Source: Botryococcus braunii (taxonomy: Eukaryota > Chlorophyta > Trebouxiophyceae). From it: a stretch of DNA of 64,000 nt. The position numbers were made by a program, and so were the translations under genes. The stretch lies in NCBI GenBank assembly GCA_002005505.1, contig MVGU01001123.1:128501-192500 (forward strand), in the 5' to 3' direction. This document shows, piece by piece, positions 8,616 to 19,474 of the stretch (its first letter is position 1; each line of letters begins with the position of its first letter). A model generated the notes under the pieces. It did not search any database and was not told the DNA's origin. It was given only the letters and a program-made list of their open reading frames with translations.

Positions 8616-9712
8616 TATGGTAAGTATTTGTTTTGATATTGCTCTGTGTTGATTCATGCACTTGTCAGCATGGTCTGAGCGAATGGGAGCTCAGGGTTGC
8701 CTTGCTTGTGATTGCTGCATGCTGACCTGTGCATAAGGAGGCCGGACCCGTGTCGAACGGTAGGCCTTGGCACGTCCCGTAGGATTTAGGGGCCTGAAGC
8801 ATCGACGAGGACAGAGTTAGTTTTATCCCTAGACTAGAGGAGTCTCTCTCTCATACTTTTTCTTAACCCTTACTTCACTGAGCAAGTACGCAGGGGCGGA
8901 GTCTAGCCATACTGACAAAGGGTGTTTTGCACCCTCACAGGTGCCTGCTAAAATGCCAACTGCACTGCGGTGGCAGGAGGGGTTCTGCGTGCTCGTCATT
9001 CAGTTCTCCTTCAGCAGGTACCCGGGGAGTTTCTCTCCGTGTCAGGGCTTTACGATGCACTGGGAGTAGGGGCCCCTGCTACTCGGTGACCCTTGTGGTT
9101 TTGTTCAGTGGGGTACCAAACAAGCTTAACACTAGTTACGCATGCGTACGTCGATGTTCTAAGGGGGCTAGTGGGGCTCCTGGGGTTAAACCACAAGTCC
9201 TTACGGGAGGGGCTTGGCAGGTCGGGTGGGCCCTCTGGCATCCCTTAGTCACTGGGGGAAGGCTCTATGTGTGCCAACGGAGTCGCCGAAGAGGGGTTCT
9301 CCAGGAGTTAAGACTCCCGAAGACGAATGGAAGGGGGCTGGGCCAACGAGGGAGTCGCCCCTAGTCTGTGCATGCCTAGTGGATGAGATGAATGTGCCCC
9401 AGCAGTGACAATGGGATCCATCCAGGAGGATAATTAATGCTTGATTGAACCGGTTAAGATATTTTATGCTTGTCATGTCATGGAGTTGTTTGTGTAAGTT
9501 GGACTTGGACTCGGACTTGGACGGGACTTGCTTGCATGTGTGCCTGCCTTGTTTGTCTGTATTGTTGTTATATGGTGGGGACCCCGAATAGACGGCAGAA
9601 GGCCGGGGTCTGACGGGAGTGGAGGATGCCCAAGTTTGGGCGTGGCCCGTCTGTTCTATCCGTGTCTCATATTGCTCGGTGAGCGAGGACGCTCACAATA
9701 AGGGGGGGAGGA
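8616..9712 (+). other. b2 non-coding interior
   Basis: About 1.1 kb has no coding motif on either strand. It ends in a G-rich polypurine tract (about 9700-9712) abutting the right terminal repeat. Confidence 0.55.
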
Positions 9713-9916
9713 TGTAATAGGTGTTTTGGTCCCTAGCGGTTTGGTAGCGCGTGTACGCGTTGTAGGTGTCTCGAATGTGCCCCTAATGTCGCGAGCATAA
9801 GGAACGAAAAGAAGACACAAGAGAAGATAGAGCATGAGGTGGATGCCGTCTGTTTGTAACAGACTATTATTGCTATTTCTTGGTCTCCGTGCCATTGTGT
9901 GATTTTCCCTGTTACA
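9713..9916 (+). repeat. b2 right terminal repeat
   Basis: 204 bp, TGTAATAGGTG...CCCTGTTACA. It is preceded by the purine tract expected before a 3' LTR and followed by TSD AATGG. Confidence 0.9.
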
Positions 9917-10340
9917 AATGGACACTGGGGCTACCCATTCCTTTGTCCGAGGCAAAGTACTACAAGGGCTTAGGTATCACAAGGAAGCAACAACAGTAGT
10001 CCTTGCAGATGGGTCATTGTCTGAAACCAAGGGGAAGGTTGACCTTAGTGTTAGGTTCACCCCTTCGGTAGTCACCCGCCATACTTTCTTTGTATGTGAT
10101 TCTATCATGGAGGGAGTGGATCTCATTTTGGGTCAAGACTGGATGTCTCCCAGGGAAGCCACAGTCAGTGTTGGGGTTGGGAAAGCACAAATAAAACATC
10201 AAGGGAAGTGGGTAACGTTGGACCCTCACAAGGAAAGTCTTACCCTGCACGTTGCAATGGGGTATGAACATAGTGAGGAAGGGGATGAACAAAGTAGATC
10301 AATGGAAACTTTGTCTGTTGAATGTTGTCATGAGACCTGA
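9917..10340 (+). pseudogene. Gypsy B aspartic protease
   Basis: The segment resumes after b2 with the retropepsin active site MDTGATHSFV and continues with a flap-like region and GVDLILGQDWM, the hydrophobic ILG motif typical of gypsy proteases. The enzyme cleaves the Gag-Pol polyprotein inside particles. The frame ends at 10340, while RT is read in the next frame (open from 10252), so there is either a frameshift mutation or a recoding site in the overlap. Confidence 0.8.
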
Positions 10341-12990
10341 AGAGTATGCATGGGATGAGCAGGAGTCATCCCGGGAGGAAAACGGGCTCGATCCCTCCGA
10401 CGACGAATTTCACATCTCCTCAACCAACTCCACGGGACCGGGTACCCAGGGCGGGCCGGTCCCGGAATTATTCTCGGAACCCCCAGTGGAGGGGGAGGAA
10501 GAGGGAATAATAGAGGAGGAGGAGGAACAAACGTCGTCGTCGGATAAGCTCACGGGATCTTTGGGACTGGAGGAGGTGTTGAAGGGCAAACCGGAACAAT
10601 TGGGGGTGCTCCTTAGGGAGTACAGTGATTTGTTTCCTCAAGGTTTGCCAGGATTGCCACCGCACAGACAGGTGCATCACACCATCAGGATACAACCTGG
10701 CTCTGTACCTCCTAATAAGCCTGCTTATCGTTTATCTTCTCTAGAAATGGAAGAGTGTACTAAAACAGTGGATGAGCTTCTCGCATTAGGGCACATCCGG
10801 CCCAGTCACTCACCTTATGCATCTCCTGTTCTTTTTGTTAAAAAGAAGGAAGGAACTTATAGGATGGTAATTGATTATAGAGCTGTCAACCAGATTACCA
10901 TTCCGGATAGGTACCCCTTGCCCCGGATTGATGATTTGCTTGATAGGCTCAAAGGAGCAAAGGTCTTCTCAAGCCTGGACTTATTGAGCGGATACCATCA
11001 AGTCCGGCTTAAAGAAGAAGATATCCCAAAGACAGCATTTAGAACACCATTTGGGTTGTACGAGTTTCTGGTGCTCCCCTTTGGTTTCACGAATGCTCCG
11101 GCCACTTTTCAGCGGCTGATGAATGAAATCTTCCATAATTTCATTCGGGAGGGATTTGTCGTTGTCTATTTGGATGATGTGCTCACTTTCAGCAAGGATG
11201 AAAACATGCATTATGTTCATTTGGAAAAAGTCTTTGCTCGCTTGTGAGAGAAGCAACTCTTTGCCAAGCTACCCAAGTGTGAGTTCATGCGTTCTGAACT
11301 TCGATACTTGGGGCATATCATTGGAAGGGATGGATTAAAGGTGGACCCACAAAAGGTGGAAGTAGTCAAGGAATGGCCCGTACCCAAAAACACCACGGAT
11401 GTCCGTAGGTTTCTGGGCCTTGCAAACTACTTCAGGAAGTTTATCAGGGACTTTAGTGCCGTCGCTGCTCCTTTAACAAAGTTGTCAAGCAGCAAGAGGG
11501 CATGGGAATGGGAATTGGAACAGGAGGAATCTTTTTCAGCATTGAAGACTGCTTTGGTAGAGGCCCCTATCTTATCACTACCTGATCTTCGGAAACCATT
11601 TCAAGTGACATGTGATGCAAGTGATTTTGGGGTGGGAGCAGTTCTCATGCATGACGGGAAAGTAGTAGCATACTATAGCAAAAAGTTGAATAGTGCAGAG
11701 CGTAACTATTCTGCTACGGAAAGGGAATTGCTGGCTGTAGTGTATGCTCTACAGGAATGGAGATGTTATGTGTTAGGAAAACCTCTCACTGTAACCACTG
11801 ACCATAAGTGTAATACCTTTTTGCAACAACAGGCAGGACTTAGCCCGAGAAGAGCTAGGTGGGCTGAGCGATTGCAGGAGTTTGACATACTCTGGGTTTG
11901 GGAGCCAGGCAAGACTAACGTCGCAGATGCCTTGTCCAGGGTCCCAATCCTCGCGGCCAGGCAGCTCCGACGCAACGGCGAGCCAGCGGAGCCCGAGCTC
12001 AGGAGTGTCAAGCCCCGGGTCGCAATGGACTCCGGCGGGAGGGCCCGCCCGAGCGGAGTCACCCAGCAGCTTGACACGTGTGAACCCTTCCTGGAGTTAG
12101 TAAAGAGGGCTTACATGGATGATGAGTGGTTGGGAAAGAGGTCGAACAGAAGGAAGGTGCATTTCAGGAATGGGATATGGGAATATGGGAAGGAGGGACG
12201 GAAGTATGTCCCAGGGCATTATGAGGTGAAGGATGGGGAAGGAGTCGTGGGGAGAAACCTAAGACAAGATATACTCAAGGCATTGCATGAACCTTTGTAT
12301 GTGGGACACCCTGGTTTTGCCAAGATGTATGAACTGGTGAAACGGGAATGGTGGTGGCCGGGAATGACAGAGGACGTGCGGGAATATGTTGCCTACTGTG
12401 ATTCTTGTCAAAGGGTTAAAGCTTCAAACAAGTTGCCCGCAGGCCTCCTTCACCCCTTGCAAATCCCGACTAGGAAATGGCAAAGCATTTCCATGGATTT
12501 CATAACAGGGTTGCCACGGAGTGCAAACGGGAATGATGCCATATGGGTTGTGGTGGACCGGTTAAGTAAGTGTGCTCACTTTGTGCCCACCACCACAAAA
12601 GCTGACTCATATGATGTAGCAGTTTTGCTAAGGGATAAAGTCTGGAGATACCACGGATTTCCAGAGGAACTTGTGTCGGATAGGGATCCTAAGTTTGTGA
12701 GTAAATTTATGGATATACTCCTAAATTTAACAGGCTGCAAACCTGCACGGTCTACAGCCTATCACCCACAATCTGACGGACAAACGGAACGGGTTAACAG
12801 GATTCTTGAGGACTACCTCAAACATTATGTTTGGGATAAGCCTAAAGAATGGGAAAACCATCTGGCTGTTGCAGAGATTGCCTATAACAATACCTGGCAA
12901 GCCTCGATCAACACCACACCGTTCCGCTTGACATATGGACAGGACCCAAACATTCCATTTGCTATGGGACACATGGGGGGGGGGGTGTAA
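10341..12990 (+). pseudogene. pol: Gypsy B reverse transcriptase, RNase H, integrase
   Basis: The acidic linker is followed by RT (about 10600-11245) with [45 protein letters not shown] and the catalytic YLDD box. A TGA at 11245-11247 replaces a codon in the conserved RL-REK segment; the same frame continues after it. RNase H follows (VTCDASDFGVGAVL, TDHKCN, NVADALSR), then the integrase HHCC zinc region (HPGF...CDSCQRVK) and catalytic core (SMDFITGL, VSDRDPKF, HPQSDGQTERVNR). An 11-G run at 12975-12985 throws the frame off, ending it at 12990; the tail continues in another frame. Confidence 0.9.
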
Positions 12991-13630
12991 AGCAGATCGG
13001 GCAGATCTTCTCCTCCGGAAGATGCAAGACTCCCTTACTCTTGCACGGAAGTTTTTGGCTGCAGCTCAGGAGCGGCAGGCGGCCCAGGCGAACCGCCACC
13101 GCCGGGCTGTGATCTATAAGGAGGGGGACCTTGTTCTCCTTCGGACGAAGTTCCCAGCCGCCCTGACGTCGCAGAAGTACATAAAGCTTGCCAGGCGCCG
13201 GATTGGACCCTTCCGGGTCACTGCCGTCCATCCCAACTCTGTTGAGCTGGACGTCCCCGCCGCCCTGAAGTTTCACCCACGCATAATCGTGGAATATGTG
13301 GACCTCTACAAGGGGCCACGTAACCCAGACCGCCTCAGCATTTACAAATACAAGCCGGGGCCACGCATGGTCAAGGGCGATGACGGCACGGAGAATGCCG
13401 AGTACGTCGTGGACGGCATCCTCGGTCACCGTCCCTTGATGAAGGGGAACCGGGCCCTCCACTTCCCGGACGGTACCCCAGCCTACCAGTACTGGGTACT
13501 GTGGTCAGGTTATGACGTCAGAGACAACTGGGAGCCCTTGGGCATGTTCGACCACGCAAAGGACACCATCAACGCCTACCACCGTCACCAGGAGTTGGGC
13601 CCGCCCAAGTGGGGCGAGACGGCCGTTTGA
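12991..13630 (+). pseudogene. Gypsy B integrase tail with chromodomain-like end
   Basis: This is in the frame shifted after the G run (open from 12935). It encodes the GPY/F-type integrase C-terminus (GDLVLLRTKFPA, RRIGPFRV, ELDVPAALKFHP), then a segment with YWVLWSGYDVRDNWEP, the aromatic/acidic signature of a chromodomain. In chromoviruses this tail guides integration toward particular chromatin. It ends at a normal stop, 13628-13630. Confidence 0.8.
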
Positions 13631-14662
13631 GGCCTTCCCCCTGCTGCCCGCTCCTCCGGTCGGTTACCTTGTCTTTGCTCTCTTTAGGAGGGAGCCCTTG
13701 TCGGGTACGCAAGGATCTGCACAGGCAAGCCGGTGGTAGGATTGCAAATGTGTGCACCCCCTCGGGATGGGATTGGGAGTGGGTCGCCCACTCCGGTGTG
13801 GGTGGACAGATGTCACACACCATGGCATGTTGCGGCCCGGAGTCTGCACGCTTTGGATAGGTGGGGGGGGGTGGGGCGTACACCTGCTAGCACAAGCAAT
13901 CAGTTGTGGATCCTGGGCACTTTTCTGGTGATTGGTGGACTATGTGACTAGAGGGGACTTGGAAATTGGAGAGAGATTGGGGATTCTTCTATGTAACTGG
14001 CAGGTCTTGGACTGTCTATGTCAATAGGGGGGACTTGGACTCTCTTGAAATCTTGGACCTTGAAAGTTTGTGTTGTTGGGACTTTTGGGAACGTTGGACT
14101 TTGTTTCCTTGTTTGTTTGTTTGTTCCTTTTGGATCATGATTCAGAGCCAACGCAACCCGAGTCGTTCGGCATGAACTGGAATATGTACCTTATGCGGAT
14201 TTGTACAGTATGTTGACTTGGGATCATCCATTACGGGAACGGGACTCATTGGGAGCATGGAACTTCTCCATGGAAGTTCCCTACATTTTGGACTTAAGCA
14301 CTTTAATTATTCTTTTGTGTTGTATGTTTTTGGATTAGATTTTTCTGTTCTCTTGGACTTGGGAAATGGGACACTTGTTTTTCATGTTTGAACGTTTATT
14401 TCTTCATGTTTGTTCTTCGAATAAGATTAGACGCAAGTCTACCTAGTGTACCGGAAAAGCCACAAATAAATAAATGGCAAGTGTTTACTTGGAGATATTA
14501 TACATTGGAAGTGGGGACCCCATGAACCACCAATTCGGCAGGGGTCAGACGGCAGTTGGAGGTTTGGGCCGTCCAGTTTACCGGTTTCTCTGGTTGTTCT
14601 TCTCAGTGAAAATCCTCGAGTGGGTTTGCATGAGGACATGCAAAGGACTAAGGGGGGGATAA
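13631..14662 (+). other. Gypsy B 3' non-coding region and PPT
   Basis: About 1 kb is without coding motifs and includes a short TTTG repeat near 14110. It ends in the polypurine tract CTAAGGGGGGGATAA (14648-14662), which primes plus-strand DNA, directly before the 3' LTR. Confidence 0.7.
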
Positions 14663-15140
14663 TGTAACGGAATGCGAGGATTTCCGAGCATTTCAGGACA
14701 TTTGCGGGAGACGCCCTTTGGCGCCATACTGCACGCCCGTGGGAGCCACGTGGTTAGCCGCTCGAACGAGAGTAGCACCTTCCGTCGGTGATGGTTGCTT
14801 ACGCCATGCATAGTTGGCACTCCGTCATTGCGTGTGTTTGATGACAATAGTTGTCACCGTTAGCACGCCAACGAGTGGACGATCTAGGGCTCTCACGAAG
14901 GATAGAGAGACATAAGTCGTACATGGGCCGAGTTCGAATCATAGGCGTCCCCTGGCTAGGAACCCGCGTGCCGAGTAGATTAACACGAGAGGACAGAACT
15001 GGAGAAACCACAAGGGTAAGCTGTGTGGTGGGGTGGTTCTTGTAAACGCTTGCTTGCCCCAAGTGACGGACCTCGTGTCGCGCCTCGCTCCTTGCTCCCT
15101 TCCTGCCTTACTTCCTTATAAATTCCGCTGAGTTATTACA
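14663..15140 (+). repeat. Gypsy B 3' LTR
   Basis: 478 bp, nearly identical to 6480-6957, followed by TSD CAAAT (15141-15145). Confidence 0.95.
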
Positions 15141-15145
15141 CAAAT

Positions 15146-15470
15146 AGTGCAGGGTCTCCCTGAAGCAGCTAAGGAGCCTGGCAGCTTGTCCACAGCTGTC
15201 GCACACCCACTCAACAAGCTGGCTGAACTCCTGCGTACTACTGCAGCAGCCCTGGGTTTTGATGAGACAGCTCCCCGCCAGCCCAGAGTCCTGGCCATTA
15301 CCCCAGGCACTAGTGGAGCCAGCAACCCGCCAGCAGCGAGTGCAGCCACCACTCAGCAGTCCTCTGGTCCACCTGATCCCAAGGGAGTATGCAAATACTG
15401 CAACAAAAAGGGCCACTACTGGAGAGACTGCAGAAAGAGGCGCAGGGACCAGGAGACCCAGAGGAGGTAG
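15146..15470 (+). pseudogene. gag: Element A gag, C-terminal part
   Basis: The gag frame continues from 6479 as VQGLPEAAKEPG through a Pro/Ala-rich spacer to the zinc knuckle CKYCNKKGHYWRDC (C-x2-C-x4-H-x4-C), which binds RNA. Compared with F, a small deletion near 15466 shifts the frame, giving an early stop at 15470; the protease lies in the next frame. Confidence 0.85.
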
Positions 15471-16915
15471 CAGCAGTCCAGCAACTGCAAGGCATGTGGC
15501 CTCAGGGCCAGCCTCCAGTGGGTGGCCCCCATCCTCCAGTAGCACAACTGGCCCATCACGGTGCAGAAGCCTTCCCTGCATGGTTTCAGCCTCCTGCTCC
15601 ACCTCCACCTCCTCCAGAAGGTATGCAGTACACAATATCCCACAATGTTCTGGACAGTACGATCAGTAAACCCTTACTGCACTCCTGGCTAGTAGACAGT
15701 GGGGCGTCAGTGCATCTAGTAAATGACGTGGCATTGCTGCATAATCCAATCATCCATGCCAAACCAATCCCCCTGCACTTGGCTGCCTCTGATGCCACTG
15801 GTTGTATTATTGCATCGGGATCAGTCTATATTTTGAGTCCTCAACGCATTCCCCTCTGGATTCACCATGTGCAGTGTGTTCCCTTAGCTACCACCAACAT
15901 CCTCTCAGTGTCTGCTGCCCTTAGGGACGGTGCAGTGTTCCAAACAGACAATGTGGGTGCCTTTTCGTATGTCAGTGGACCAAACCACTGGAGGGCCCAG
16001 GTCACTACAGAGATGGGACTTTACTACATTCACAGTGTAGTTGCAGTGAGAGGGACCAGCACGTTAAAGCATGCAGCTAGTGCAACCAAACAGTCAAAGT
16101 CCAGTCCTCTGTCACACAACTGTGCCAGACGTTGCTTATGGCACAGCAGAATGGGACACCCTGGAGACACGTGGATGCAGCGTCTAGCTAAGGAGAACCT
16201 GGTGTCTGGGATTGACACCTCTCTCTCTCCCTGTACTGACTGCCCAGTGCACTGTGAAGCTTGTATTGAAGGAAAGATTGCCAGACCCTCTTTTGGAACC
16301 AGCACCAGAACCCCTGGACCGAGTGCACATAGATACTGTGGGTCCCATTACACCTGCAACTATTACTGGGGAACGCTTGTGGGTCACTGTACTAGATGAA
16401 GCCTCTCAGTGGAAAGCTCTTGTCCCAGTAAAGTCCAAAGACACCATCAGCGCAGCAGTCAGGGACTTACTCGTTTACTGGCAGACACAAAGGAAAAATA
16501 CTGTGAAGTGTATCAGATGTGACAGAGGAACTGAATTTATCAATGCTCGGTTGCAGCTTAGTCCCCAAGCTGCAGACCTCTGCTCCCTACACCCCACAGC
16601 AGAATGGAGTGGCAGAACGAGCCAACCGAACCATGAAGGAAAGAACCCGGACCGTCCTGGCCTTTGCTGCAGCCAGTCCCACCCTCTGGAAAGAAGCACT
16701 GGAGACAGCATGCACCCTGCTCAACATGGGCCCAAGTACAGGCAGGGACCTTACCCCCTTTGAGTTATTCTGGGAATATAAGCCTGATGTCTCACTTCTG
16801 CGCACATGGGGTTGCCTAGCATATGTGCATATCCCAGATGTACAGAGGCCAGTCTTTGCACCTAAAACTGTGCCGGGAATGCTCACCGGGTATTCAGCTT
16901 CCTCCAAAGCTTATC
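15466..16915 (+). pseudogene. Element A protease and integrase
   Basis: Copia order is visible: protease active site DSGASVHLVND near 15700, the GAG-pre-integrase zinc region (WHSRMGHPG...CEACIEGK) near 16140-16270, and the integrase core with RVHIDTVGP, RCDRGTEF and TPQQNGVAERANRT (D, D, E). Reading it needs three frames, so at least two indels lie in the integrase (near 16290 and 16545). The protein is cut at 16915 inside SSKAY, where copia C entered, and resumes at 22796 with RIYKGGG. Confidence 0.88.
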
Positions 16916-17667
16916 TGTTACATTTTGTGACATATAGTGAGATTGCCTTCCTCTTGAACAGACATGAACTCTTGAAAGGAACTGATAAACATTGGCATGA
17001 ACAAAGGCATACATGAGACGATTATCACAGAGAAGTGTAATTGAGCACAAGGTCATGTTATGAATAGTGTCGTACGGTATTCGCACGTGGTTGCCAGATC
17101 AACGCGTGATCTTGCAACGCTGGTATTTGAAAGGCAAGCAGCGGAGTTGAATGTCACTTGCCTAGCACTATCAATGATTGATGCATGTGTGAAGACAGCA
17201 AGTGTTTTGCTTATGGCGTAAGGCCGTCACACGGACTGCCTAGCCAACTAAGACAACTGATCACTCGCTCTGCTCGTGCTTGCAAGTAAGGCCGATTGGC
17301 CTAGTTAGACATGTTAAGACATGCATGGACAAGTTACTTGCTTACTATAACTTAATTGTTGAACATCTGTATCTTCATCGGTTGTGGGTGTCATACCTAT
17401 GAGTGAAGATCAGGGAGACAAGTGTCGTGCAAGATATTTGTTAGCGTATGCAAGGATTTATGTTATGGAGGCTCAACTGCGTTAGCATAAGAAGACTCTA
17501 AATGTAAACACTTGCCTAGCACTATCAATGATTGATGCATGTGTGAAGACAGCAAGTGTTTTGCTTATGGCGTAAGGCCGTCACACGGACTGCCTAGCCA
17601 ACTATGACAACTGATCACTCGCTCTGCTCGTGCTTGCAGGTCTTCAGCCCATAACCTAAATGTAAGA
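16916..17667 (+). repeat. Copia C 5' LTR
   Basis: 752 bp, TGTTACATTT...ATGTAAGA; the last two bases are GA rather than the usual CA, in both LTRs. R1 is 17155-17285 and R2 is 17509-17639, both 131 bp. R1 is followed by GTAAGG and R2 ends CTTGCAG|G, so the predicted intron is 17286-17639. In this copy R1 ends CAA rather than CAG, the base that differs from the 3' LTR. U5 contains CCCATAACC. Confidence 0.92.
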
Positions 17668-17680
17668 GGTTATGGGCCCA
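17668..17680 (+). promoter_or_regulatory. Copia C primer-binding site
   Basis: GGTTATGGGCCCA follows the LTR directly and is a 13-base complement of the initiator tRNA-Met anticodon stem-loop. Confidence 0.85.
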
Positions 17681-17698
17681 CGCTCATCCGCATGAGTG

Positions 17699-19474
17699 AT
17701 GGTGATGCCGACGCCCGCGATCATCGACTATGAAGCAAGCACTGGCGCTATATCAGCTCCTTCCAACACGACTGGAGCAATGTTTATGCCAGCAGATGCA
17801 CAGCTCAGCATGACAGCTCATATGCAGAGCTCAGATGAGCTCAGATGCACAGCTCATGCAGTTTCCACCACCCTTTATGCCAGATGCCAGTCCCCTACCG
17901 CTCTGGCATGGCTCCTAGACAGTGGCGCATCCATCCACTTGGTGAACAATCCCCAATACTTGCACAATTCAGTTGTGTACCAGTCCCCCAGACCTCTCCA
18001 CCTGGCGACCAGTGATGCAGTGGGGGGGATTATTGCAAAGGGGTCAGTCTGCCTTCTTGATGCACGTGGGTCCCAGCTCTGGCTCCATGATGTACAGTGT
18101 GTACCATCTGCAACGACAAACCTCATTTCAGTGTCAGCAGCTATTAAAGATGGATGCCAGTTTCGCACTGACAGCAGAGGAGCACATGTGCAGATGATCG
18201 GTCCTGAAACTTGGGAGTGTGCAGTTGCCATGTCTAAGGGCCTTTACTACCTGCAGCGCGTTCAGTGCAGATCCCTGTCAGTGCCCAGAGCATCCTCCCT
18301 GCCAGACAGCGCAGAAGGACCGGTAAAGCTTCCTCACAATTGTCAGCAGAGAGACCTCTGGCACAGACGCTTGGGCCATCCAGGAGAGACAGCCATGTCC
18401 AGGATCACAAGAGAAGGATTGATCAAGGGTATCCCTGTGTCCCTTATACCCTGTGCAGACTGCTCCTCTGCCTGTGAGGCCTGCCTTCAGGGAAAGCTGC
18501 CTCGCCCACCATTTCCAATCAGCACAAGGCCTGCCAGTCGTGTCCTAGAACGCATACACCTGGACACAGTTGGAGAACTGCCTGTCAGAGCACTCACTGG
18601 AGAGAAGTACTGGGTCACAGTTCTGGATGAAGCGTCACACTGTGTTGCAGCTATTCCTGTGAAGTCCAAGGCAGAGATCCCCAGGAAGCTGAAGGACTTG
18701 CTCACATTCTGGCAGAAGCGACTGAACCTGCAGATCAAATCCATACGGTCTGACAGGGGCACAGAGTTTCTCAACCAGGAGTTCAGGTCATTTTGCATCG
18801 TCCAGGGTATTGAGGTGGAAACCTCTGCGCCTGGAACGCCCCAGCAGAACGGAGCAGCGGAGCGCATGAACCGCACACTCAAGGAGCGTGTCAGAACCCT
18901 ACTAGCAGCAGCGCAAGCCAAACAGTCGCTATGGAAGGAGGCCCTCCAAGCAGCAGTCCTCCTGTGCAACATTGTGCCTGCCAGCAACAGGAGCGTCACC
19001 CCATATGAGGCCTTCTTTGGCATCAAGCCACCAGCAGCTGTCCTTCGGATCTGGGGATGCAAGGCATTCGTCCTACTTCAGAAGCCACACATGACCGCAA
19101 CTGGACCAAGGTCACTGCCTGGGATGATGGTGGGATACGAGGTGGGATCCAAGGCCTATCGCATCCTCACCGCCCAAGGCATAAAGGTGTCCCGGGACGT
19201 GCGCTTCATCGAAGAGGAGCTTGGAGCGCCAGCAGTGGGCTACTTGGACCTTCGCACATGGGGGCGCCATCAAGCGCAGCCTCCACCAGGTCCTGCTGCA
19301 CAAGGCAATCAGTCCCCTGCCTCCAGAACTGCCCCAGCAGTGGAGGCGCCTACTGGACCAAGACCCATGGACCCTCTGCAAACAAGTCCCAGCACGTCTT
19401 GGAGCAGGACCATCACCCGGACCTTCTGGCGCAACCAAGCGGACCCCTGGATCACCTGCAACTGGCAACGATGA
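17699..19474 (+). CDS. Copia C protease-integrase polyprotein (no gag)
   Basis: The frame starts at the first ATG (17699; an upstream in-frame GTG is less likely). After about 65 residues of unassigned sequence comes the protease site LLDSGASIHLVN, then the GAG-pre-integrase zinc region (WHRRLGHPG...CSSACEACLQGK), and the integrase core with RIHLDTVGE, RSDRGTEFLNQ and TPQQNGAAERMNRT (DD35E-type triad). It continues through KPPAAVLRIWGCKAF and VSRDVRFIEEE. The end of the frame (after about 19250) is out of phase with the conserved linker, which is read in another frame, so the last 60-70 residues are probably a frameshift product. Confidence 0.85.
   Translation: MVMPTPAIIDYEASTGAISAPSNTTGAMFMPADAQLSMTAHMQSSDELRCTAHAVSTTLYARCQSPTALAWLLDSGASIHLVNNPQYLHNSVVYQSPRPLHLATSDAVGGIIAKGSVCLLDARGSQLWLHDVQCVPSATTNLISVSAAIKDGCQFRTDSRGAHVQMIGPETWECAVAMSKGLYYLQRVQCRSLSVPRASSLPDSAEGPVKLPHNCQQRDLWHRRLGHPGETAMSRITREGLIKGIPVSLIPCADCSSACEACLQGKLPRPPFPISTRPASRVLERIHLDTVGELPVRALTGEKYWVTVLDEASHCVAAIPVKSKAEIPRKLKDLLTFWQKRLNLQIKSIRSDRGTEFLNQEFRSFCIVQGIEVETSAPGTPQQNGAAERMNRTLKERVRTLLAAAQAKQSLWKEALQAAVLLCNIVPASNRSVTPYEAFFGIKPPAAVLRIWGCKAFVLLQKPHMTATGPRSLPGMMVGYEVGSKAYRILTAQGIKVSRDVRFIEEELGAPAVGYLDLRTWGRHQAQPPPGPAAQGNQSPASRTAPAVEAPTGPRPMDPLQTSPSTSWSRTITRTFWRNQADPWITCNWQR

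Larger units (their letters stand above)
8193..9916. mobile_element. Element b2: LTR-like ends in inverted orientation
   Basis: This 1,724-bp insertion is flanked by AATGG (8188-8192, 9917-9921). Its two 204-bp ends (8193-8396, 9713-9916) read as exact reverse complements of each other. Each begins TG and ends CA as LTRs do, and a purine tract AAGGGGGGGAGGA directly precedes the right copy in the position of a polypurine tract. So the right copy looks like a 3' LTR and the left copy like an inverted 5' LTR. The interior encodes only a zinc-knuckle fragment. It is probably a non-autonomous gypsy-type element, mobilised in trans. A terminal-inverted-repeat DNA transposon is the alternative. Confidence 0.8.
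6480..15140 (+). mobile_element. Gypsy element B (chromodomain type), nested in A
   Basis: This Ty3/gypsy element has 478-bp LTRs (6480-6957, 14663-15140), begins TGTAACGG, ends TTATTACA, and has TSD CAAAT. Domain order is Gag (zinc knuckle), protease, RT, RNase H, integrase, chromodomain-like tail, which is the gypsy order with integrase last. It is interrupted by element b2 just before the protease. One stop in RT and a G-run frameshift in the integrase tail make it inactive. The two LTRs differ by only a few bases by eye. Confidence 0.95.

Noticed and set aside
8193..9916. b2 as a cut-and-paste DNA transposon with long TIRs
   Set aside because: Ends are TG...CA, the TSD is 5 bp, a polypurine tract abuts the right repeat and the interior encodes a retroelement zinc knuckle. 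An LTR origin fits better, though it is not proven.
9656..9955. 99-aa minus-strand ORF in the right repeat of b2
   Set aside because: It is the mirror of the left-repeat reading frame and runs into gypsy B sequence; no independent support.
12970..12990. Programmed frameshift at the G run in gypsy B integrase
   Set aside because: An 11-base homopolymer between integrase core and its C-terminal region, where gypsy elements need no recoding; replication or sequencing slippage is simpler.
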